Shown here in pieces: positions 27,991 through 41,700 of a stretch of 64,000 bases of DNA; position 1 is the first letter of the stretch, and each line of letters starts with the position of its first letter. The stretch spans positions 11,940,120 to 12,004,119 of the forward strand of contig JABAKD010000002.1 in assembly GCA_012845835.1 (NCBI GenBank), read 5' to 3'. The notes beneath the pieces were generated by a model. It searched no databases. It saw only the letters and a list, made by a program, of their open reading frames with translations, and had not been told where the DNA came from. The stretch is from Undaria pinnatifida. Taxonomy: Eukaryota > Sar > Phaeophyceae > Laminariales > Alariaceae. A program made the translations under genes and the position numbers.

Positions 27991-28329
27991 TAGCGCAAAG
28001 CTGGGGCCTGCAGGCAGAGACGACAATGGCAAAAACAGCAAACACATCGGGACACTTAAGATAGTGTATATGTCGTTCGGTACCCTTTGGGGGCAATGTA
28101 TCAAAAACATCACGAAAACCTAACCAAAGTGTGCAAAACATATCATAATGTGAATGTATGCAGCGTACGAATGTGTAGCAATGCTCCTGGCAACGGGGTC
28201 CGACACAAAAACTACCATCTCCTAACAGCGCAGTCCGCGTTGCTTCGTGTGGGCCATGCTGTAATCGTCGTTTTCATTTATTTATTATTTATTTTTCCAT
28301 CGCAAGTCCCAAAGGAGTCAGACTAATGC

Positions 28330-28860
28330 GATAACAATAACAGAAGCGAGCCAGCCAGCCGCTTGCGCCCACATGCCCCCCCCCCTCGCTCCTCACCATT
28401 TGCGTCATCCCCTATTTTTATGTATACACCTTCGAAGGGCATGGAATTTTTCGCCTTACCATTTTGTCATTTAAATCCATTATTTGTTGCACGCCCAACA
28501 ATAGTCGGCCACTAGAGTGGGCCATGGGGTTGTCTATTATCGGATTACACTTTTCCGTTTTCCTAACCCCTTCAGAGTCCCAAGACCCCTCCCTGTACTA
28601 ATTCCAAGTAATCTGTCGCCAAAAAAGAGTTCCCAGTTGTAAAGCAACGGCTTTAGTGAGTTTTTGGGTGTAGTGTGGAGATGTTTCAAATCGAGGAACA
28701 AAGCTTAGGCAGTTGAGGTGCTAGTTAGGTGCTACCATCGCCACTATCGCAGCATGCGTTCGACCTCTCACAGGCAGTGTTTGGCTGGAGTAGGAGAGCT
28801 GTCAAGAGTGCGGAAGCAACCTCATCAACTATAAAATAGGCAATAGATGTGTTTTTTTAG
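28330..28860. other. Intergenic stretch, no gene seen
   Basis: The stretch holds a C-run at 28376-28386 and MITE-B-like scraps around 28500-28640. No coding signal is visible. Confidence 0.5.
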
Positions 28861-28865
28861 AGACA

Positions 28866-29106
28866 TCCCACGGTAGCGGTTGAAATTTCTTGGCCCAACC
28901 ATTTCTGACCGGTTCGAGCTCTTCAAGGGTGGAAACTATCGGCTAGCATGATCATTTTACGAGTATCTTTGTTCTAGGACTTGCGCAGAAAAAGTAGGCC
29001 GGGTCGCGAAACGTCTTGGAAATCATGTTCAGGGTGATATAGTAGGCTCTTCATGTTACATAGGAGCTCAGAAACTTCTTAGAATCTGCTGCACCCCTAG
29101 GGGGGG
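28866..29106. mobile_element. MITE family A, copy 2
   Basis: It starts CATCCCACGGTAGCGGTTG and ends CTGCTGCACCCCTAGGGG. Inside, GGTTCGAGCTCTTCAAG, TTTTACGAGTAT and AGGAGCTCAGAAACTT match copy 3 at 50389-50676 block by block. Confidence 0.65.
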
Positions 29107-29599
29107 GGTGACTCCCCTGTCGAAACATGCTACTATTTCATAGTGCTACTAGCACGGTAGGGGCCGTGCACCTACTTTTCGTGAGGCCAAGTTCGCGTAG
29201 AGTTAGGCCTCTGGAACAATAATACCTTCACCACTACGACTAATAGCGTTATTCATCATTTTCTGTCAAGGCAATTATCAGTAACCAACAATAAGCGGCG
29301 TTTGTAGAGAGAAAGACTTTTCGTGCCCGCAGTTTTCTGCTCCATTTTCTGCTCCATTTTCTGCTCCATCTATACCAAAATTACTACCAGGTAGAAAACA
29401 CTGCGCTATTAAAGTGGTATTTGTAGGTGCTTTAAGGTGATGTCAAGATATTTTATACTTACGGCCTATGTATTTAACGAATACTATTGCAAAACATACG
29501 CAGGATCCCAACGATATCGGGCAGTCGCTTCAGCCGAGGAGCCCTCGAGGTCAAAAATGTTTTCGGGCGAAAAAAAACTGTAGTCAAGTGTTCCTTCTG

Positions 29600-29760
29600 T
29601 AGCGCCGGAATGTGCACTATAGAGGGAAACACCGGTATTATATCGGCAACCGGCACTACTCCGCATACTGCCACAACTGGCTGTTCCCATATGCGCCAAG
29701 CGATTTCACAGGCACTGTAGCGGGAACCGGCACTACTCAACCGGCACTACAGAGGGACCA
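29600..29760. repeat. ACCGGCACTA motif cluster
   Basis: ACCGGCACTACT, CACCGGTATTAT and AACCGGCACTACAG recur within 150 bp immediately downstream of the GNAT stop codon. This is the same motif as in the cluster at 20800-20965. Confidence 0.55.
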
Positions 29761-29771
29761 TTACTGTGCCT

Positions 29772-32700
29772 CTATCGTAGTATTCCCCTCACCTCCCACG
29801 TCACCTCCAGCATGCTCACAACCTCGTATCCCATCGACTCGTAGAGTTTCACGGCCGGCCAGTAGGAAATATCAACGTGCAAGTACACCTGCAAACATCG
29901 CAATGAGTTAAAAACGAAAGATCAAAATGAGGGGCGGGGGGGGGGGGGGGGGGGGGTACGAGGGGCGGGGGGCGGGGGCGGGGGCGGGACGTACTCATTT
30001 GTTGCTTGCCTTAATCATGTAACCATTAACTACGCATCCTTTCGAGACGGAGCGCCGTTCCTACTCCTTATAGACACCTCCAACATTGGGACGCTCTTTA
30101 CGTTTCTTCCATATAAATACATGCTCAAAATTGCAGTTGCAGCTCGGAGAAAGCTCCTCAGCTTCTGTTAGACGTACTTTTGAGCTTTTGCCGTACTAGC
30201 TTGCGATGAGGATCACCCCTCGGCCCGAAACTCCCTCATCTTGCTCCCCGACCCCGACTTTGTCGGAGGAGGCCTCGGGCGTGCTTGCACCGTGCCCGGG
30301 CGGTCTCTGCTGTTCTCGTTTTTCGCTAAGTTATTTCAAATACGTCCGTTGTGAGTTCGACCAGTTGAGCGATCGATACTGAAGTTGAGCGGTCTAGATT
30401 CAATGCGTGATTCATGAGTCTCGTGGCCAATAAATACATAGGAGTACTCGCGTACAGAGGAGAAGAGAGGAGATAGGTCCAGGTACATATGGTTGGACTG
30501 CTACAAATGATGATACAGCAGCAGTACGTTCGAGGAATACGAGGTGGTTTGGCGACTACTGCTGCTGATGTTGTGGTGGTCCCGCTATACTACCCACCGG
30601 AAATCGTATATACCTGGCATATGATACGATAATCGCCATGGATTTCTCGTCCTCCCGACCGTTCCATTGCTTTCTCCCTTCAAAAATTTACAAACCCTCT
30701 CCACACTCGCTCCACCTCATACTTGCAACACTATTTTTTTTTTCATCCTATTTATTTTCCTCGCACTACTCTCGCGCTCCCTCCCAGTAGTAACTCAGAT
30801 CCGGGGTCACATAGCTGGCCCTCGTCTCCCTTCCCCGCTACGGTACGTGCGTTCATTTTATCGCGAGAAGAATTCAGCATTTTCTTCCCTCGTCGACTCG
30901 CGTCGAATGGGACCTACCAACGCTGCTAGGCGCTCTCAGCAGTAATTAATTGGTCCTTTTTTTAGCATTTTTGCAAGTAATCAAAACCTCGCCACGGTGG
31001 GAATCGAACTCAAGGACCAACGCTAGTAACATTCAAGGGTAACCACTAGACCACCGGGGCGACCGGCTTTTGACTGGTTTAATACCACGCCGTACCTCTT
31101 GACCGTAATTTGTCGCTTCTACGGTCCCTCTCCGCTTCGTTTGCTAGCTGTCTTACGGGCAGGCGCGGAGCCGCAGGCGGGCATCAGCCCGCCGCGGCGA
31201 AGCCCCCCTGGTATTACATGACAAATAATGGCTTATGTTATATATTTCCTCTTTGGCCGTCTGTGGCCATCTGCCTCCTAGATAGCGATCGTTTTCTCGC
31301 TACCATCCAATGTACCAAACTTCTCCATGCCACACCCCTCTATTTTCCTCAACGCTTCCCCTGACACGTTCCGATCCTCCTTGTACAGTTCACATTCTCC
31401 CACGATGTGGGTTCTACTATCGTCTGCGTTGCCGCAAGGGCAGCTCTGTACGCCTTCTTCCTCCTCCCCCTGACTACTGGTGTACCTCTTTCTTCTTCCT
31501 GGCAGGTCCAGATCCCCTACGCGAAAACGCAGTTTCAGCGTTTTGGCGTGGTCCATTGGGCCGTGCAAAAACGTTTTTATTATTATGTCTTCTGTTAACC
31601 CCCCATATAGTCTCTACATGTTTTCCTTCATTCACCTTCTTTCTTAGCGCTAGCCTTTCCCTTACTTCTATCCTTTCTTTTCCTTCTGTCTTTCATCCCC
31701 CAAACTTCTCTATGGACAGCATGTCTTCTTGGTTTCCTCCTAGGTCCTTCCACGCTTTCCTTGTCGATTACGCTATCCCACCTTACTTCAGCTAGCCCGT
31801 ATATTACAAGCTCGCATACAGCCCTGTCAGATATTGCTGGCCTTTTTTTTTCTTCATTTTTCATGCTTAGTACTGTATTGCCGTTGAAATAGTCGCATGC
31901 TACGCTAGAGGTACCACTTTTTTGCTTTTTTGTTTTTCTGCAAGACGGAGCTCCTTAACCCAAAATCGTCGCAAATACCACATCATTTTTTTGCTTGATT
32001 CTCGTGGTATGTACTTAGCTAGGCCATGGGATTTTTCATCCGCGATAAAGCAGGTTTACTTTGATCCAAATCAGTTTTTGGGTTAAGAAGGGGATGTCTT
32101 GACCTCCTCCTAAAGTGAGGAACCCCAGAAAAAAAGTGGCCAGCGCACCTCTATCGTAGTACGCGACTATTTCAACTTCTCATATATCTTCTCTGTTTGA
32201 GGTGAGGGGCGGGGGGGAGGAGAGAAGAGGATTTCCATACTTGACACTGAGAGGGGGGGGGTGGGGAGGGGGGAGACAAGATAATTTCCATATTCAAAAA
32301 TAAGAGAGCAACCCTATTGAAAACACGTAGTCCAGTGTATATATATACCTGGTTCAAGCTTTGTATAACTTTATAATCACACCTCTTCACGCATCGGACA
32401 GGTAGATCACGATTTAGATAATCTAAATCCCATTTCTGTCGTTGTGGTGTGCTGTGCAAGATCTGTATAGTACAGATCCAATATAGGAAACACGTGCTAG
32501 AATATACAGATCATACGGGTCTCACCCAGCAACATGATATATCTATAGGCCATGTAGATCATATTGATCGGGGATCTATCTTACCTGAAAGACACAGGTC
32601 ATCTATAAATCATCAATAGGGGTTTCATCCGTCTCGTGTGCCCTAGTTCTTCCGCTCTCCAAGAGGCCGGACGCCGCACGCTCTGCGTCAAGTCAGCTAC

Positions 32701-35700
32701 CTGACGGTCGTACGCCGTATTATCGGAGGCAGCGGCGGCCTAGGGGTCTGCCGAAGAATAAACTGCTGGTGGGGTCTCGCCCTTGTCGCTTCAAGCGCCG
32801 CGGAGCGATCACAGCCAGATAGATGCCTGTCTGGTCGCAATTGCAAGCAATACTCCTTCGGATTATTTATCCTCGAGCTTCCGCCGAAAAACAAGTGCAG
32901 CGACGAAGCAAGCTGCTGGCGGAGTTTCGCCCGTGTCGCTTCACGCGCCGCAGAGCGATCACGACCAGACGCCTGTGTGGTCGTGGCTGCAAGCAGCACC
33001 CCTGCGGGTTCTTGATCCTCTTACTTGCCGCTGCATGACAAGTACAGTGGTGTCCAGCGCGTGGATGCGTTGCGCCGATTCAAGCTGCTGGCGGGGTCTC
33101 GCCCTTGTCTCTTCAAGCGCCGCGAAGCACTCATGGTCAAGAAGGTTGTCTGGTCGCGGCTGCCAGTCGCACTTCTTCGGTTTGCTGATCCTTTAGCTTC
33201 CACTTCATTCTTCATGCAGCGGGAGCTAAAAACGGCTGGCGGAGTCTCGTTCGCCCTTGTCGCTTCAAAAACCGCGGAGCGAGCTCGGCCGGATGCCTGT
33301 CCGGTTGTGGCTGCACTTCTGCGGGTTCTTGATCCTCGGGCTGCCGCGGCATAACAAGTGCGGCACTCTTCATGCCGCGGCAGAAAAATGAGCAAGCGCA
33401 CGAACAAGTGCTGCTTGCGGCGACCAGACAGCGCTCTTGGCGTTGATCACTCCAAGGCGCTTGAAGCGACAAGGGTGAGACTCCGCCAGCAGCTTGAATC
33501 GGCGGTGCACTCCATATGCAGCAGCAGCTAGAGGATCAGGAACCCGAAGAAATGCTGATCGCGGCCGCGACCAGACAGGTATCCGGCCGAGATCGCTCCG
33601 TGGCGCTTGCAGCGACAAGGGCGAGCGAGACCCCGCCGGCAGTCTTTAGCTGCCTCTGCATGAAGAATGCAGCAGCAGCTAGAGGATCAGCAATCCGAAG
33701 AACTACGGCTTGCAGCCACGAGCAGACAACCATATTGCCCGATATTGCTCCGCGGCTCTTGAAGCGACAACGGCGAGACGCCGCCAGCAACTATATCATC
33801 GGCGCAACGCATCCACGCGCTGGACGCCACCGTACTCGGTATGCCGTGACAACCAGCGGATCAAGAACCCGAAGAAGTACTGCTTGCAGGCACAACCAGA
33901 GAAACATCTAGCCGTGTGATCGCTCGGCGGCGCTTGAAGCGACAAGGGCGAGACATCGTCAGCAGCTTTCGAGCCGGCGGACCGCAAGGCCTCCGCCATT
34001 GCCTCCAACGACGAGGCGTACGACCATCAGACAGATTAAACGATCCGAGCTACAGCAGGGGATATCATCATCCTGCCTGGTACGGGGCAACGCTGATTAA
34101 AGAGATGTAACCCATGGGTGAGCTCTGAGGTCCGGGCCTAGCAGCCAAACAGACCCCAGATTGTGATTTTGTTACATGAACACCACAACAAGGGAGCTGC
34201 TTACTGTAACAGATTTACGTTAGATTACAGAATAAACCACTGAGGGAATAGTGAGTCAGACTGCCTGATAGCTCGGTGATTTATGGTGTAACGTACGCCT
34301 TATCCAATAGGGGGTATCTCTACTTTCACTGCTAGATTTAGGGCATTAGCGCGAACAGCCCCTGGACTTCACTTTCACAACAACAAAAAAAAACGCTAGC
34401 GTAACATATGCTTCCATAACGGTGCATGCCGCGAAGCACAAAGAAAGGCACACCATGCTACAATAGAGAGTAGCACATTGGGGCTGAAACGTTTTCAGGA
34501 CGACGGAGCTCCTTAGCCCAAATCGTCGGGTGTTTCAATTTGTCTTGAAACAAATTTCGTTGCATACTTTTAAGCGTAGTACGCCTTGGGATTATCCATG
34601 GGGTACGTAGCACTATTTCCCCCCCCCAAAAGCTGTCTTTGGGAGAGGTCTTTGGGAGAGGTACACACCGAGGATACGATAGAGGGGCGCCACTTTTTCT
34701 CATAGGTTCCTCGTTTTGGGAGCTTAACGCCTTTACAGCTGGAAACACGTTTTTGGGACAAAATTACTTGGAATTAGTATATGAAGAGCTTTTAGGGCTC
34801 TAAAGGGGTCAAGAGCCTCTCCCAAAAACCGACATGGAGAAAAACCAACCTGCGGCCGGATGAACAATCCCATACATGGCCTACGTGCACAACGAGAATC
34901 GTGGCAAAAAAAAAAAACGACCCATTATTTTTTTTTTTTCCGACGATTTTGGGTTAGGGAGGCCCGGTCATTCAAAAAACATTTCACACGGAAAATTATA
35001 CCTCTAGCGTAGCACGCGTGCATAGACCTCCTCAAGTCCCCCTCAAGTCAGTAGGAGCCCCAGAAGTAAAACACTAACGCTGCACCTCTACTACTGCAGC
35101 AGCGTCAGCGCGCGGCTTGCCATAAATAGCGTAGACACTCACGTGAGAGGCAGCCGCGAGTCGATTAAACAAAACACCCTAAACATTCCCCGCTATGCAT
35201 GAAACGAGCTATGAAACGAGTATACCCCTCCCAATGCCGCAGACAGGCTATTTGACGCTGTCCTGTCACCTATGTAAGAGGAAGTATCGTACGCACAAGG
35301 CGCCGAAGTGTGCCTCACAAGCGGTTCTTAGAAGGGTGCAGCTCACCCTTCCTGCGACTCGCTGAACGCCTCACGGCGCTTCGTGCCTGGTGCGGGCACT
35401 GTCTACCTGGTCGGTGCAAACCCGCCGTGCTCCATTCGGGCATTGCAGGGATGCGAGGGTCTATGATCATCAGATTACGGGCATACATGATATATGCGCA
35501 CCCTCCCTGCAGTAGCCGCGGGCTGGACGCAGAGCGTGCGGCGGCCGAACCCTTGGCGAGCCGTGGGCCGACTACAAAATCTTGAAAGTCTCCGTCCAAT
35601 TGAGCGAGAGCCTTGCTTTGAGGACCTTTGCATCACTGCCAGCTTTGGCACCTGGCTGAATGGTACGGTACGTAGCCGCGGTGTGTTACATCCACACCCA

Positions 35701-38700
35701 GCTACCGACAGATAAAACGCGGACGTATTTTGAGTCCGTCGGAAGAGCAGAATTGCGGTCGTGGACAACACTTTTTCGGGAATCGGGCAGACGATAAGGA
35801 ACAACTTTCTGGATTCAGGGAGACACGCTATATTCAGCGCGTGCCGTTTGCGCACCAGTGTGTACGAGCGTTGCTGGCGGCCTGGCCTGCAGCCAGGTCG
35901 GAGTACAGCCGGGGTTCCCTTGTTAGTGCGGTAGTCTCTAGTGCGGGCCCCCCGTATAGTGCGGTAAAAAACGCTTGTCATGACCCCGTCCTACAGGGTA
36001 GTACTGTAACGCACCATCCCAGGACATTGCGGGGTCCCAAATTAGTGCAAGTAATGCCATTTGGCAAAGCACCGCACCAACGAGGGCCTACGATTGTAAT
36101 CCATGTGGACGCGATCAAAACTTTGATGCCCAAGAGCGCAAGCATACTCCAAGACGGCGAAGGGGAGACGGGGGTGGGGGGGGGGGTGACTCATTTCATG
36201 CATAGCCGTAGTCTAAAAAGACCCTTGGCGGGGGTACTCATTTGTTACTTGCCTCAAGTCGTTTGACCATTGAGCACGCATCCCTTTCGAGACGGAGCAC
36301 CGTTCCCACTCCTAACAGAAACAGAGACACCTCCAGCATTATTTTTTTTGTCTTTTTTTCTTTTTTTTTTAGCTTCCACTACATTTTTGCCATATATTGC
36401 ACACTAGGTAGAACTTTTTGCTGATCTTATCCCCTCCCTGTTCCGATTTTCGTGCCCCCCATCTACCTCCTAGGATATCGATCGTTCTGTCGATATGGGG
36501 AGGTGGGGGAGGCGGTTCACGTGGACCTCGTCATGCGCCGAAAACCGTTGCAGCACTGACGGAATTGTTGTAGGCGCATAACCACGCGCGGGCAAGTGGG
36601 TGAGACCCATCTATCCTGCCACTCGCTCACGAACACATACAGCGGGTTGTGACGCTCGGCATCTTCGATCCATTTATCCGAACTTTCCCGAATAATTCAG
36701 ATGACTTTTTGAACCCTCCTGATTTTCTACGCATCTGCATATAGTCTATATACCTTCCGTTGGGGTGGGCTAGGGGCATGGTATCCCCGTTTCTCCTCCA
36801 TCTTCCTATTGTGGAGATCCATTGTAAAATCGCACCCAAAAAAGGAAAGCGTCGCTACATTTCAGGCGTTCTTCTTCTACGCCACGACTTTTGTTCGATT
36901 GAGGCTCTGTGTACCTCGATAGACCAGCTAACCAAATAAAACTGAGTCAAACGCTATTGAGCAAAGAATGGTGGGTTTATTTTGCGCCCTTTTTTGTTTT
37001 ATACTCCATCCTGCTAACGGTGGAACCCCGTAAATATAAAAGTGTTACGGTGACGCTCCTCTTAATGAGTGAGGGGAGCCTAAAAAGAAACTTCGCGCAC
37101 CCGCACCTTAGTATGCGTCAGCAAGGCCAACGACAAATCCAGTGCCCGAGTGAGCCCCCAAATCTCGTGCCTACCGTCGCACCGCAGCATGGGCTTCTTC
37201 CACCAATCCCTGGCGGTGCAAGCCGGGGTTTTGACCAGACCAACACGTTGCTTACGTAGGCTCGACACCGGTATGCTCGAACCCCCCCCCCCCCATAATG
37301 TTACTTGTACGCTCTTAAAACCGCAAAAACTTCCAAGCATAACCTTGGACCCAATAAATACCTGAGTGTGTCCCCAATCTCGCGCCTGCTGCTCGCACCG
37401 CAACATCAACTTCTTCGCCAATCCCTGGCGACGCACGCTGGGATTGACCAGCACATTGCTTATGTAGGGCATCACAGGCCCTGGCCAGGCCATGGCCTGT
37501 CGAAGCAGTGCGACAAGGCGAGAAATCGAGCGAGCCGGGGGGGTTGGTGTACTCAGCTTGTGCTTGGCCGTAGTCGTATGACCATAGATCCTCGCATCCC
37601 TACTATGCCGGGACGGAGCACGTCGGGTTTTCACCAACCAGGCGGACATTGCTTGAACCACGCGCGAAGCGTCGTGAGGTATTCGACAAGTCGCATGAAG
37701 GGTGAACTGCATCCTTCCAAGAGCCGCTCGTAAGACGGACTTCGGCACCTTGTGCCTACTTGCTTGCTTACGGATGGCAGCGCCAATGATTTATGCTTTG
37801 TTTTCCGGTGTGGCCACTCCAGCGAGCGGATGGGGGTGTGGGAGGACGGATGCTGGAAAACGGGGTCTGAACGAAGTCCACATATGTCTAGATAACGTCA
37901 GTCACTGGGCACGAGTACAGGTATATTAGTTAGGACGTTTGACCGAAAGCAATACATCTCCGACGGGTAAAGGCGCGCGCTCTAGACTCCCACCCTTTCG
38001 AACATCAGCGGTAATGGAAACGGGGGGAGGCAGCTTTTCTGTTCGGAACCTGGAGGCTAACCTCGGGGAACACAAGAACACACCTTGCTATACATTGGCA
38101 TTAATTAGTGCGCGAAAAAACCTGCCTCATGTAGGAGTTTGGGTCTCGGGCGTATACGATACATAGGGGCAGCGTTTTTTTTTCAAATAGTTCCTGACAG
38201 ACGGGGCTCCTTAACCTATTAATAACCTATTAATAACCTATTAATAACCTATTGATAGCCTATTGATAACCTGTTAATAACCTATTAACAGCCTATTAAT
38301 ACCTACTAATTAATAATAATAATAATAATCTATTGATAACCTATCAATACGTTAATGATAATCGATTAATAACCTGTTAATAACCTGCTAATAACCTATT
38401 AATAACCTATTAACAACCTATGTATATATCCCATTTTTCAATAATATTGTCGTATCGTGGGATTGCTAATCGGGCCGCACTTTTCAGTTTTTAGCTCAAC
38501 TTTTCGGTTCGGCTGAGGTATACAGTAAAGTTGATGAAGAGATCACCGTCAGAAAAACTACCAGGTACATGCATCAAGCTCTACCGTAGCGCGCTTCCTC
38601 GCACAAAATGGGTTTATTAACCCCTTTAGAACTGGACTCACATTTTGGTGACAAAATACTCAGAATTAGAGTGGCATCACTTTTTAAACAAGCCACAGCA

Positions 38701-41700
38701 GTGTTAAGCGGGGTTACGTACTGTAATCGTTAACTTGTGCCCGTGCTTTCCCCCTCAATACTATTATACAATCATGTTCCAAATGGTTGTATATAACCTA
38801 TTCCTCACTGTTTTCCCTCTATATCCGACTACGTAATTTGCGTCCCAAAACGATCACTGGTAACGTTCAGTCCTTTAGAGTCACTCACCCTTTTGATGAA
38901 CAATGGTACGGGGAAGGGGGGAGCAGTCTTTCCGTTCGGAACCTGGAGGCTAACCTCGGCCACAGCCACCAAATCCGGAGCGGAATCCGCCCCCTGTTTC
39001 CCCTTGTCGTCCGACACACAGAAAACCCTGCAGGCCAAAGTGACCAAAACGCATATAGGTAGTAGAATGGGGGTCACACAACAAACTATTAACTCATACA
39101 TATTCAAGGCATCGATTAATATCCACCTTCGATGGAGACCATATGGAAGACTGACCAATTGAAATCTGAAGTTTGTGGATCATCATTTATAATCTAAACA
39201 GAGGAGGCGTGATTTCGTTGGTAGAGGAGAAATATAGATAATTCAGGCTACTGTAATTGAAGACACTAACTAATTTCCACCTCCAAGGGAGACGACATCA
39301 ACGTGTTTGCGTGATATGATATCAACTTTGGTTCGGTGGGAGATGGGTAGGAAAACACATTATACTATTAACAGTATTGAAACCGTCGAACGCCACAATC
39401 TAAGGCCAACCCACCCCACGAAAAATCAGCCAAAACTTACTTCTTCTTTTTTTTTTTTTTTATCCTCCGGCGGATGGGGAAAAATAAAGCTTTAGCTCAC
39501 CACACTTCCACGTATTTTCATACGCGTCGTGTGTCGATTTAACTCAGTTGCTTTCGCAGCCCAACGCTAGCCTTACTTAAGAAATGTGTTTTCCTTTCGT
39601 TGTTTTTGGATTTCTAACCAACATTTTTCGTGGGTTGGTTGGCCTTGGGTGATGATGTTCTTCGGCTTCAACGCGATTCTTATATATTTCCAACCCAACA
39701 TAATTCGCAAATCGCAAATGCCCTATTGAGATTGAGTGCAGGAGGTTATTGAAAAGTGTACAAGACCGAGGTTGAGTATACTATAAACACTTGAAACGCA
39801 ATACAGCTGTGAGATCGGAGATTTTGTCGAACCTCATTTTTGCAAGCTGTGTGATACTCCGATCGCGCGTATTACGGGTTGTGTGTCCTCAGTAAGGACA
39901 TTGGTCGGCGACTCCCCTTGGAACTACAGTGTAGCTTGTACCACGGTAAACAAGGTGCTCATAATCAATCTGTGCAAGGAAAGTATAAAACCCCTTTTTA
40001 AAGGGGACAAATCTGATGGCTGTGGAATGCACCAGTTTTTATCACGTATATACTGTAGTCGTATGACCGGTGAGGGAGGGCGGGGTTTCAAGTGACGGGG
40101 GGGTAGGGGCGGGTAAAGGGGGATATACTTTTTCATGTTTTTGGGGTCGCATAAATGAACAGGAGCTTACTGCACGAGTGGTGCTACATCTAGGCGATGG
40201 TGGGGGTAGCGGGGAACGGGGGGTAAACTGGAACTCGAAGGCCATATAAATGAATTGGAATTACTGTATAGATGGCTCGAAAGGTAAAGAGGTGATATCA
40301 CCTGTCGGGTAGTGTTTATAACTCTGGCCAGTTTTGTTTTTTTTGGCGGGGCGGCGGGGGAGGGAGGGGGAAAAGTGTGTGTGTTGGGGGGCGGGTGGGG
40401 GGGGGGGAGGTGGATGGGAGCAAAACATACGTGTTGTTTTTACGTTGCGAAACGTTGGTGGTTTCTTATTTCCGTATAATATTAGTACTACCAATGGTGT
40501 TCATGGTACATATGTTGTTGAGTTTGTGTTTCTGTATATACCCTGGTGTAAATTAAAGGTTACCGTCTATAAACATATATATTAATATACGATGGTGTCA
40601 CCTGAGCTATAGACGACCATTGGGGACCTTAAGCCATTTGGGCACACCTGCCTGGAATATGTATACACACCCCTAGGGGTGTATTCAAGTCACATGTAGT
40701 CCGGTCGCCCCGGTGGCGTATCAGGTTATCCTCGAGCCTGTACAGGTCAGTTTCGTGAGTTCGAGTCCCGCCGAGTGGATACTCGTATATATTCGTAGGG
40801 ACTTTTTCTCGCGCACAAATTGACTTGCGGAAAGTGCGAGAGCACGAGTCAGCAACAAATCGACGAGCAGTGGGATTGCTGAACCCTATGCGTGATAAAA
40901 ATTGAAGGCAAGAACCGGGGGGGAAAAGGGACGACACCTGCGACCATGGCTTGTCCAGAAGCTGGAAAGCAGAAGTGGTTTAAAAATAAAATAATTAAAT
41001 AAAATAAGCAATGCACCCCTACCCAAAAAAGATTGTATTTTTGTGTACACCCTCTGATCCCACCGTGTATGATTTTGGGCTAGGTTAGTTAGGCCTTAGG
41101 TTGCTGGTCGGGTTGGCACCTGGTACCAGGTATATCGGTATATTACTAGTAGTAGTATACCAGGTATTAAATAGGCTATTACACGCCGCTAACAGGGGTG
41201 CATGTTTTTTTTTTACACCTGCCGCATAATCGAACAACCAAGTCTGGTTGTGTGTGCTAGAACAACCATGTCTGGCTATCTATGTGACGAGCAGATTTAA
41301 TAGAAGATAATCTTTGAAACGGTCAGGTTGGGCTTATAAAGCCAATGGCCAACGCTCAAAAAACAATTCCGGATTCATGAACAGCAACGGAGGAACAAAA
41401 TATAAACCAAAGCGCCTGCGAGCCATCTACAGCCGTTTTAGTATTGTAGAGGGGGAAAAAACGAACGCCAAAATTGAACAAAATACGTCAAAACAGAATT
41501 AATCGAAGGAATAAATTGACGAACAAAATCGATGATATCGCAGCATCTACCAGCGCAACTCATCTTCACGAACCCTTGTGTATTTGCAGAAGCAGTAAAA
41601 GTACTACTGTATACGGCTTGACCCAGCTTCGACCAAAAGGTTGATAGTTGGTAACGCTCACGAACTCCTTACTGCACTATCGTTTCCCAGCATTTTCCAA

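Noticed and set aside
30990-31061. Functional tRNA gene on the minus strand
   Set aside because: A and B boxes fit, but the T-stem and acceptor stem have several mismatches and the sequence leads into a SINE body.
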